Under the pieces are notes generated by a model. The model did not search any database. It saw only the letters and a program-made list of their open reading frames with translations, and was not told where the DNA came from. A program made the position numbers and the translations under genes. A DNA stretch of 64,000 nucleotides from Bursaphelenchus xylophilus (taxonomy: Eukaryota; Nematoda; Chromadorea; Rhabditida; Aphelenchoididae): the NCBI GenBank assembly GCA_904066235.2, contig CAJFCV020000001.1, positions 2,852,001-2,916,000 of the forward strand, in the 5' to 3' direction. Shown piece after piece: positions 56,098-64,000 of this stretch (position 1 is the first letter of the stretch; each line of letters begins with the position of its first letter).

Positions 56098-57850
56098 AAC
56101 GTATTTTACAATCTATTTTCTTGACTAAAAAGAATTTCAAAATTTCGCACAGTGCAGCTAAAATTTTGGTCTTAAAATGCGAACCTTGTCGTCGGTAATT
56201 TTTTGAAAGTCTCGGAATGTGTTTATAATGGTCTCCAGTAATATGAAAAACCTGTCGACATCGTATTTTACCCGTCATTTTACTAAAAATCAAATTTCAA
56301 AATTTCGCACAGTGCAGCTAAAATTTTAGTCCTAAAATGCGAACTTTGTATTAAAAAATCTGAAAAAATGTTTATTGTGCTTTCTAGAATTAGCAAAAAA
56401 CATGCGCACGGCGTATTTTAACCATAATTTTGCAAAAAATCAAATTTAAAAATTTTACACTGGGCAGCTAAAATTTTGTCCAAAATGATTTTTAAACTTT
56501 TTTTTAAAAAATCTCAAAATCTCAGAAGATGTTTAACATGCTCTTTAGTGTAAGCAAAATGTTAAAAGGTCGTATTTTACCCGTCATCTACCAAAAAACC
56601 AAATTTCCAAATTTCGCACTGTGCAGCTAAAATTTTGGTCCCAAAATGGAAACTTACACCGACAACATTTTTTTAAATCTCATAAGTTTTACCATGCTCT
56701 CTAGTATTATCAAAAACCTTCACACACAGTGTTTCACCCGTCATTTTACAAGGAAAGTACTTCTATGGGGTGTGGAGTTACAGGTCGAGATATATATCAA
56801 AAAATTCGCAAAAAATTTCTGATTCAGAATATATGAAAATTAGCTGCCTAATTTTGGTCTGATGACATGTTTTTGTCCTCAGAAGTTTTCTCGCGACACC
56901 ATGCAAGTGTCTTTTTGGCCGTGTTTTTACCAATAAAAAAATTTTGTTTTGTGCTAAAATAAATTCTGAGGCCTTGACAAGCCTTAAAATATCAAATTGG
57001 ATTACAACTACACCTTAAAAGTAGTTCCAATGTAAAAAAAGGGTTCAAGTGTGGCGAAAAAAATCGGACCCGTTACCCTCGGATTTCCAATCTAGCGCTC
57101 TAACCACTCGGCCACACCGCTCTCTTCCGAAGGAAGAGACCGAGCGCGCTTTTGTTGCCGCAGATTTTTTTCCTCGAGAAATACATTTATTGATAAAACC
57201 CGTTGATAGACCAAAATTAGGCAGCTAATTTTTATATATTCTGAATCAGAAAATTTTTGCGAATTTTTTGATATATATTTCGACCTGTAACTCCACACCC
57301 CATAGAAGTACTTTCCTTGTTAGAAAAAGTCAAACATCAAAATTTTCGCACAGTGCAGATAACATTTCGGTCCTAAGATGCAAACTTTGTCACCAAAAAT
57401 TTTAAAAAGCCTCGGAAAGTGTTTAACATACTCTTTAGTATTATCAAAATCCTTTGAACACCGTATTTTACCGTCATTTTGCAAAATATCAAATTGCAAA
57501 ATTTCGCACAGTGCAGCTAAAATTTTGATCCTAAAATACAAACTTTGTTGTTACCAAAATTTTAAAAAATCTTAAAAAGTGTTCATTATGCTCTCTAGCA
57601 TAAGGAAACAGCTTCTGACACCGTATTTTACCGTCGTTTTGCAAAAAATCAAATTGCAAAATTTCGCACAGTGCAGCTAAAATTTTAGTCCTAAAATACC
57701 GAATTTGACCCCGAAAAAAACTCAAAAAAGTTCTCGTGCTGCCTCAGGCAATGCATGAATCAAAAATCTTGGCGTTTATTATATGCTTTTACCCACTACA
57801 CTCTAAAAAACAGTTTCCAAAATTTCGCACAGTGCATTTCACATTTTAGT
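56098..57850. repeat. Tandem array of about 158-bp units, interrupted by a tRNA-bearing MITE
   Basis: Each unit has one CGTATTTTAC word followed about 45 bp later by CGCACAGTGCAGCTAAAATTTT. Unit starts lie at about 56100, 56262, 56410 (variant CGTATTTTAA), 56571, 56731 (diverged), 57462 and 57622, with a partial unit after. The MITE at 56749-57319 splits one unit. Confidence 0.9.
56749..57319. mobile_element. 571-bp MITE carrying a Ser-type tRNA relic, second copy
   Basis: Same long terminal repeats as the 24094 element, opposite orientation, flanked by TTA/TTA, which fits the TWA target preference of PIF/Harbinger elements. The relic inside (minus strand, about 57050-57122) reads GGA at the anticodon position and keeps the A-box-like GGCCGAGTGG sequence; its T loop is eroded. 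Confidence 0.88.
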
Positions 57851-57934
57851 CGAAAAATCGCTCCGCACTGTGCGGAAAGACTCAAACTTTTGAAAACAAC
57901 TTCTACAGCTTTTTTCAGGGTTATGGGCAGATGC

Positions 57935-58402
57935 CATTGTGGGCTGAGTTGGCCCAAGAATTCTGGAATTTGTTTTCTAGACCTGTTCTAATAATTAATG
58001 ATGGATATAATTGCTTCCGCTGAGAATTTTAGTAGACAAAAACAATTCCTTTGTTGCGGTGTGAGTGCAGAAAAAGGGCAACGGAAACCTCTGAACTGAG
58101 TATTTTTAGAAAAAATTTCGAAAAATTACTTTTTAACAGTACTGCTTAAGAAAAAAAGTAAAAAAAAACAAAAAATTATTAACCTTTTTTCTTAAATAGT
58201 ACTGTTAAAAACAATAATTTTCTGATTTTTTTCTAAAGCTAATCGATTCAGCGATTTCCCTTGCCCTTTTTTACACCGCCACCGCAACAAAAGAATTGTT
58301 TTTGTCTGCTAAAATTCGCAGCGGAAGCAATTATAACCCTCATTAATTATTAGAACAGGTCTAGCCAAACAAATTCCCGAATTCTGGAGCCAAGACAATG
58401 GA
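57935..58402. repeat. Palindrome, about 470 bp
   Basis: Left arm about 57945-58160 and right arm about 58190-58400; for example AGACCTGTTCTAATAATTAA against TTAATTATTAGAACAGGTCT. The centre is AT-rich with no MITE. Confidence 0.82.
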
Positions 58403-58589
58403 CACAATGTGTGCCCCCAAAGCACTAATATCTGATGATTCGCAGGAATTCTTTAGGTCCTAGACTCTGCTTTTGCGGGAGAACACAGTAACTGTATTTC
58501 TTGTGGGAGATGACGTGATTTTTATTATTTAAATTTGAAAGTACTGTAGTAAAGGTTGCCTTGAATTATGAGAGAAAATTTTCTCTCCC

Positions 58590-58835
58590 TCTATTTTTTT
58601 TCTATTTTCTCCGTACAAAATTTCTAAAGATACGGCCAAAAAAGGCCTCTCAAAGAGGCCAGTACCGACCGTTCTCCGCATTCCGCGTAGTCTCTCAGCG
58701 ACAAAGATTGTTGGATATATCGGCTGCGACTGCAAAGCGCGATCTAAAAACGTCATAAATATACATATATTGCAGCCAGGCCCGACGTATGTAAAAAATT
58801 TAATAAAAAATCCCGCTTCGAACACCTCTCATGTT
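58590..58835. mobile_element. Diverged family C fragment
   Basis: The block CCGACCGTTCTCCGCATTCCGCGTAGTCTCTC and the following CTGCAAAGCGCGATCTAAAA correspond to the right half of family C. No left end is present. Confidence 0.6.
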
Positions 58836-58851
58836 AGAAAGTTACTAGAGT

Positions 58852-59048
58852 CCGTTTGCAAAGGCGCTGGCGTGACTTCAGCACGTGCAAAAACACATGT
58901 GAGATGTGTCTGTTGCACTGTGCAATTCCTTTCTTTTTGCACCGTGCAATAGGCTGTTTTTGCGCTGTCGCTTGCACTCTAACTTTTTTTGGCACAGTAG
59001 ATGTCGCGAACTCATTCCACTAACTTCCCAAAGCTTTGCAAAGGGACT
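58852..59048. mobile_element. Family D MITE, eroded
   Basis: AGTCCGTTTGCAAAGGCGCT at the left and CCAAAGCTTTGCAAAGGGACT at the right, with GCACTGTGC inside. Confidence 0.7.
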
Positions 59049-59441
59049 ATCAGTCTGCCAGGAAAGGAGTGATCGCAATGGCTCTCCGCCGATTGCGTCG
59101 CTGAAGTGAAAAGCAAGTTGATTTTGTCCCAATAGATTTTTTCTATCCAAAAAAACGGATTTTCTCTAGCCACCTCTCATCATTTTTCATAGTCCCTCGT
59201 GTGCAAAAATCGTTGAACTTATCGGAGACGCTTTGAAATCAAACGCTAAAATTTTTAGGTATTGATTGGCAGGCTAGGGACAGTTTATGATCAAAATAAC
59301 AAAAAGATCCAAATGTGATGTTTCAAGAAAACTTTCACAGCAAAAGTGATTCAAGACCTATCAAAAAATCTCAACTTTTCCAGCCTCAAAAATTCACTAC
59401 ACCCCAGTCAATCCTGCCCTTTCCAATCTCCCCCATCCCAC

Positions 59442-59697
59442 CTTGGTCCGGCCCTTTTGGCGTTCGAAGAGAATGGGCGCAATTCCCGCCATCAAAAACA
59501 ATATAACCCATGCCCTGAAAAGGGCATAAAGCCCCTCCAAGACGGGCTGCAAATAACATTCCAATAACTAACACAATTTGTCCATTATAATGCGTACAAT
59601 GAAGAGTGCAGGGGCCGAAAACAAAATCCAGGTGGCCGCGAAAAAGGTATGGTAATCAATGAAGTGAATATTAAAGCGAAAGGTTACCAGTAAACAG
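59442..59697 (-). pseudogene. Candidate membrane-protein exon with an in-frame TAG
   Basis: One minus-strand frame reads as two membrane segments, HTFFAATWILFSAPALFIV and ALFRAWVILFLMAGIAPIL, ending at a plausible donor (AAG/GTGGGA at 59442). A single TAG at 59570-59568 interrupts it. No clean acceptor precedes it, and a 26-base GTTAGT...GCAG segment around the stop is too short for an intron and not a multiple of three. It may be a gene remnant or an exon with an unrecognised structure. I do not recognise the family. Confidence 0.3.
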
Positions 59698-59859
59698 CCT
59701 TATTATTTCCGGAGCGTGCTGGCGACCGATAGATTGTAAATGCACTTTAATTGCGAATTTTATGTCCGTACATGTTGTTGAGAAACTACAGTAAAGAATT
59801 AAAATTTTAGGAATCGCAATTAAGGAATCGCAAGAGACAAAAAAGTCTTATTCGTCATA

Positions 59860-60043
59860 CTAGTCCGTTCGGAAAGTCGCTGGAGTGGTCTTGCGACATG
59901 CACTGTGAGAAAACGAAAGTTCACCTTGCACTTCGCGATTTGTTGCTTTTTGCATTGTGCAATATTTAGGCTTTTCCGGCTGTCACTCTAACCTTTTTTT
60001 GCACTGCATGTCGCCGAAATCACTCCAGCGACTTCGCGAACGA
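59860..60043. mobile_element. Family D MITE
   Basis: CTAGTCCGTTCGGAAAGTCG at the left and CCAGCGACTTCGCGAACGAAC at the right, lying about 13 bp from the 3' end of the tRNA-Leu gene. Confidence 0.8.
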
Positions 60044-60056
60044 ACAAAAAATTGTC

Positions 60057-60368
60057 TGCAGGAAGTGGGATTCGAACCCACGCATCGATAACGATACTAG
60101 TCGCGGAAAAAAGTCCTGGGATTTTTCTGCGACTCTGCACTGTGCATGAACCCGAAAAGTGCTTTTGCACAGTGCAATTTTGTTGATTTTGCCTTATTGT
60201 CGCGCGCGATTCCCGCGACAAATCAACTTTTCGGAGCGCGACGGAATTTGGGGGGCGCGAGAAAATCCCAGGACTTTTTTCCGCGACTAGTACTAGAACG
60301 CTCGCCGTTGCACCGCAACGAAGCTGTTCGCTTGAGTCTAGCGCCTTAGACCACTCGGCCATCCCTGC
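60057..60368 (-). tRNA. tRNA-Leu(CAA) with an intron, interrupted by a MITE in the variable arm
   Basis: Minus strand. The acceptor GCAGGGA pairs fully with TTCCTGC (one G-T), with A as discriminator. The D arm GGCCGAGTGGTCTAAGGC is canonical. The anticodon stem is CTAGA/TCTAG with loop CTCAAG and anticodon CAA. A 32-base intron lies at 60330-60299, one base 3' of the anticodon. The T arm GTGGG TTCGAAT CCCAC is perfect. A 194-bp family E MITE (60097-60290) sits in the variable arm with TA duplicated. Removing MITE, duplication and intron leaves an 84-base class II tRNA. As it stands the transcript would carry an extra 196 bases, so it is probably inactive unless tolerated or spliced. Confidence 0.9.
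60097..60290. mobile_element. Family E MITE, 194 bp, inside the tRNA-Leu gene
   Basis: Ends CTAGTCGCGGAAAAAAGTCC and complement, TA on both sides, opposite orientation to the copy at 48578 and nearly identical to it, which suggests recent activity. Confidence 0.93.
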
Positions 60369-60408
60369 ACACTCCCTCCGCACCCGTGTTTGATTGAAAG
60401 CGGGTTTA

Positions 60409-60560
60409 TCAGTCGGAAAAATAATGTGGATTTGTCGCAATAAAATTTGTCGCCTCGTCGCATTGGCGCACCAAATTTCCAGCCCCTTCAGGCCGTCGCA
60501 AAAGTAATGATGTTCGATTCCGAGGCACGACAAATCCACATTATTTTCCCGACATACTGA
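60409..60560. mobile_element. Family A MITE, second interior type
   Basis: TATCAGTCGGAAAAATAATG (short deletion in the left end) and TTTTCCCGACATACTGATA at the right. Interior like the 38865 and 44266 copies. Confidence 0.83.
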
Positions 60561-60929
60561 TAGAAGGGTTTTGTTGTATGGAAGTCCTTCTCTGATTACA
60601 AATGACATTTGGTACAAAAAAGTATTTTTAAATAGGGTAGTATTTGCTTGTACTTTGCAAGCCGAGGATGGTCCAGAGGTTGAACGGTCTTTAAATATGA
60701 GAGATCACGGAACCTCCTCGGATTGTCAATTAGAGAAAGAAATATATTTTTCTTTGGCCATACCTTTGCGCATTAACTTTGAGGAGAGTTATTATTTATT
60801 GTGAAAGCCTTGAAAATCCCACTTCTCTTTAATGAAGAGATTTTTTTGACACAAAAATCAGGGATGAGGTAAAATTCTTATCCATTTTCGAACTAATAGT
60901 AAGTCTTGTATGATTTTGTTAAGTTCTAC

Positions 60930-61081
60930 TATCTGTCGGGAAAATAAGGAGAACTCTGTCGCATCGAAAATTGCATCACCGCCGAGAAAATGAGTTGTGT
61001 CGCGGCAAAATCAAATAGCTCGTAAACTTTAGCGACGTGATTTGAGCATCGACATTGCTCACTATTTTCCCGACAGACTGA
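60930..61081. mobile_element. Family A MITE
   Basis: ATCTGTCGGGAAAATAAGGA at the left and TATTTTCCCGACAGACTGATA at the right. Confidence 0.83.
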
Positions 61082-61765
61082 TACAAGCTAAAATTTGCAT
61101 CAACCAAACCCTTGCATAACCGCTTATTTTTTTGCTGATTCGCTCTACAGAGCTTTGAATGTATAGTATTTCTACCGTTTTCATCAATGAAAAGCAAAAC
61201 AATTGCCGCTTTTACAATTTGCCTTAAAAGTTCAATGTTCTCCCTACATATTCTCGCCTCAAATCGACCATAAACTCATTGCCAGGCCAGGTAATCCTCG
61301 TTTTCGCGCAAATTAAAACCCGCTGAACCGGTGGATGATTCAATAAACCGCCGACTCTCCGCTCTAGCCTCGTTTTTTCATCGCAATTCGAAAGCTGTAA
61401 ACCTTTTGAACCATTGCTTTTACCGGTCTTTAAAGTTATTTACCTACTGTTTAGAGCCTTGGAAATTGCTTTGACCTATTGCCCGCAGGCGTGGACTGAC
61501 TTTGATGGCCGCAGACGGCGTTATTACCCCGTTTATTTCCTACAATAAAGAGTATACTGGATTTTCTCGCTGTGTAAATCTGTATACTTTTTTATTGTAG
61601 AAGATGGAGGGGATATGACGATTGGTATGTAAGAATGGATATGGTAAAGGTAATCCTCTATAACCGTCGTTGAAGAAAGGTTTGAATTGCTATTACATTA
61701 ACAAGGGAAGAGTCCCAAGTGCGACGCACGTCCCGTTGAAAGGAACTCTTAAAATTGGCTTTTAG
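61082..61765. other. Non-coding region, no feature recognised
   Basis: Short conflicting frames; the final part (about 61703-61730) has a fragment of a family C end (AGAGTCCCAAGTGCGACG). Confidence 0.4.
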
Positions 61766-61769
61766 CTTA

Positions 61770-62216
61770 CAGGGGAAGTACTCCAAGTGCGACGCTCAGA
61801 TTTTGCTGAAACTTGCCACAAATTTAGAATAATTTTTTCTAAAATATATGAGAGAATCCCAGCTTGCGCTTTGCAGAAACTACCGAGATTTTTAGATCGA
61901 AAGTCGGCGAAAATTTGACAATGTTTGCCGAACTTCGGCACCAAAAGTTTCACACCTATTTCTACCGCAGAAGGTAAGGTTTCCACAAAAAATCAATTTT
62001 TTCCGCATGAAACAAGCAAAGTTATGGCCAAAATTGTATTCCTCTCTGACCTCTCTCCACGTTTATTGTACTCTCTCGGCGGCAAAAATCGTTAATATCT
62101 CGGCGGCGCCTGCAAAGTGCGAGCTAAAACTTTCAGGAAGTGATATTTAGTCTATTGCCGACGTGTGTGCAAAATTTTTAAAAAATCTGAGCGTCGCACT
62201 TCGAGTACTTACCTTG
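61770..62216. mobile_element. Family C MITE
   Basis: CAGGGGAAGTACTCCAAGTG preceded by TTA; right end TTCGAGTACTTACCTTG followed by TTG. Length 447 bp. Confidence 0.88.
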
Positions 62217-62221
62217 TTGAT

Positions 62222-62440
62222 CAAAGTAAGTACCCCAAGTGCGACGGTCAGATTTTCATTTAAATTTACGCCGCATATCAATCTATGAAAGTCTTAGCTC
62301 ACGCTTTCCAGTTTCAGCCGGCATATTCAACGGCCTTCGTAGCCGAGAGAGCACGCAAAACGCGCAGGGCATTCAGCGCAAAACAGTTTTTTCCCATATC
62401 TTTCTTTTCTATCCAAAACATGCTTATTTCGTCCTTTTTA
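62222..62440. mobile_element. Family C MITE fragment between two full copies
   Basis: AAGTACCCCAAGTGCGACGG left end and part of the interior (GCCGAGAGAGCACGCAAAAC), no right end. Confidence 0.65.
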
Positions 62441-62445
62441 ACTAA

Positions 62446-62894
62446 CAAGGGAAGTACTTGAAGTGTGGCGCTCAGATTTTCTTTAAATTTTGCACACACA
62501 TCGGGTATGGACTATATATCAATTCCTGAAAGTTTTAGCTCGCGCTTTGCGGGCGCCGCCGAGATATCGAACGATTTTTGCCGCCGAGAGAGCACGCTCA
62601 ACGTGGAGAGCGGTCAGAGAGAAAACCGTTTTTTGGCCATAACTTTGGCAGTTTCGTGCGGAAAAATTTGATTTTTTGTGGAAACATTACACTTTACAGT
62701 TGAAATAGGCATGAAACTTTTCGTGCTGAAATTCGGCAAAAAGTCCTAAATTTTCGCCGACTTTCGATCTAAAAATCTCGGTTGTTTCTGCAAAGCGCGA
62801 GATAGGATTCTCGCATATATCTTAGAAAAAATTATTCTAAATTTATGCCAAGTTTCATCAAAATCTGAGCGTCACACTTAAAGTACTTCCCCTG
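62446..62894. mobile_element. Family C MITE, intact, 449 bp
   Basis: CAAGGGAAGTACTTGAAGTG and TTAAAGTACTTCCCCTG ends, TAA/TAA flanks, same orientation as the copy at 55629 and very similar to it. Confidence 0.92.
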
Positions 62895-62899
62895 TAAGT

Positions 62900-64000
62900 C
62901 GCCATTTCGCATTTCGCACTTCGGAGTCTTGGTATACCGTGAATTTCCTGTTTACAAATGTCAAGACTTTTTGGTCCGCCTAGTCTAAAACTCGCTTTTG
63001 CCTCGCCGACTCTCTCCATTTCATGGACTGTCTCGCTTAAAAGAATCGTCCCATATTTTGGCTGTGAGTTGAAAGCGGGAGCGAAAAATTTTCTAGTCAA
63101 TATTTAGCCTAATTATATGGCATATGTAAAGGGCAACATGGCCATGAGTATTTTGCCCCTTAAACTGACAAAAAAGAAAAGGAAATGCTCAAAAATACCC
63201 TTTGAAAAATTTCTTGATACGATACTATGTAACAAAAAAAAAATTCGCAAAAGTGAAAAACGTATAAAAGGGGCTGCAAGCTGCTGTCGGAAGCTAATTT
63301 CCATTGATAATGATTGCAAATAAATACTGTGCTCCTCGGCTTGTAAAAGCGTCAAAAAAACGGTTAAAACAGCCTTTCACATGACTTGGAGGTGGTAAAA
63401 TTCACATGTCAATTTTTGATGATAAAAATGCAAAAAAATTCTTAAAAAATTGGATTCCCCCAAAGAACAAAAAAATGTTCCATACATGGAGATAACAGGA
63501 TGAGCCAAAAATATGTTTCCCTTTTGGGCCTTCCACGGAAGCCAACAGATTAGGGGGTAAACAGCGAAATAATGAGGTTAGTGAGTGCAAAACCCGAGGT
63601 CTTACGGAGAAGGAGAGAAAGAGGTCCGATCAAAGATGATTGTAATTTATGCAAATTAGGAGTGGAAGATAGGAATGGAGCATGGAGCAATATGTCAGAT
63701 GTTTCAGATATATAGTCTTAATGGGTGTGATAGAGGAGATGCACGTGAAGTCAAGTTGCATTTTTGTGCAATATATCGGAAAAATTTTTTTTAATTTCCT
63801 TCTTGCTATACCGGAAAAAATTAGTCCTTAAAAAATGTAAGAGTCTTGAGAGTGGTCAGGGTCGTCAAAAAAACTAGCAGTAGCCTGTGCACCGTGCAAA
63901 AAGCAGCAAAATTCACTGTGCGCGCAGCGGGAAGTCGTGGAGTCTTTACCGAGTTTTGGAAATTTTGAAAAGGGCCGGGCCGAGCCCAACTTTTACGAGG
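62900..64000. other. Non-coding end of the window
   Basis: No convincing gene. Short frames at 63117 and 63402 have no splice or homology support. One GCACCGTGC and one CACTGTGCG lie near 63890-63920. Confidence 0.4.

Noticed and set aside
45359..57850. CRISPR-like arrays
   Set aside because: Repeats are tandem satellites or short palindromes with no uniform spacers, in an animal genome.

Overview
This window reads as nuclear DNA of a nematode, most like a free-living rhabditid. Genes are split by introns that begin GT and end in TTTCAG or TTTTAG. Several start codons sit 2-25 bases after such an acceptor with no upstream exon, as expected for spliced-leader trans-splicing. The proteins have clear animal homologues, the DNA is AT-rich, and most non-coding space is filled with short inverted-repeat transposons (MITEs). 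I cannot name the species. No virus, plasmid, CRISPR or bacterial gene is visible.

Layout, left to right. 0-3.6 kb: repeat debris and a palindrome with a MITE at its exact centre. 3.7-5.2 kb (minus): a FIT-family lipid-droplet gene (FITM2-like). 6.1-7.3 kb (plus): a KGD4/MRPS36-like subunit of 2-oxoglutarate dehydrogenase. 7.8-30.35 kb (plus): a 14-exon gene for cytosolic carboxypeptidase 1 (CCPP-1/AGTPBP1, tubulin deglutamylase; 1284 residues by my splicing). Its introns hold other genes: a 545-residue basic protein and a 120-residue protein on the same strand, and two tandem copies of an unrecognised small nuclear-looking protein on the opposite strand. They also hold a 2.4-kb palindrome carrying tRNA-like sequences. 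A third member of the small family lies just downstream (31.1-31.7 kb, minus). 35.5-38.5 kb (plus): an SLC19 folate/thiamine transporter. 39.9-47.9 kb (minus): a rhodopsin-type neuropeptide receptor. 48-64 kb: mostly repeats, with a few candidate exons and an intron-containing tRNA-Leu(CAA) gene cut open by a MITE.

The genes do not form one pathway. KGD4 and ccpp-1 are head-to-tail with about 0.4 kb between them and may share an operon. The small-protein family spread by local duplication, with two copies inside a ccpp-1 intron.

The less ordinary content is in the non-coding DNA. (i) A 10-mer, CGTATTTTAC, occurs exactly 23 times by eye. (ii) The palindrome GCAC(A/T)GTGC occurs more than 50 times, in MITEs, introns and two tandem arrays. 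(iii) An 18-bp motif occurs 13 times, only in consecutive ccpp-1 introns. (iv) MITEs carrying tRNA relics have target duplications confirmed by an empty site. (v) Long palindromes have MITEs exactly at their centres. (vi) A MITE sits in the variable arm of an otherwise intact tRNA-Leu gene. Coordinates and counts were read by eye.
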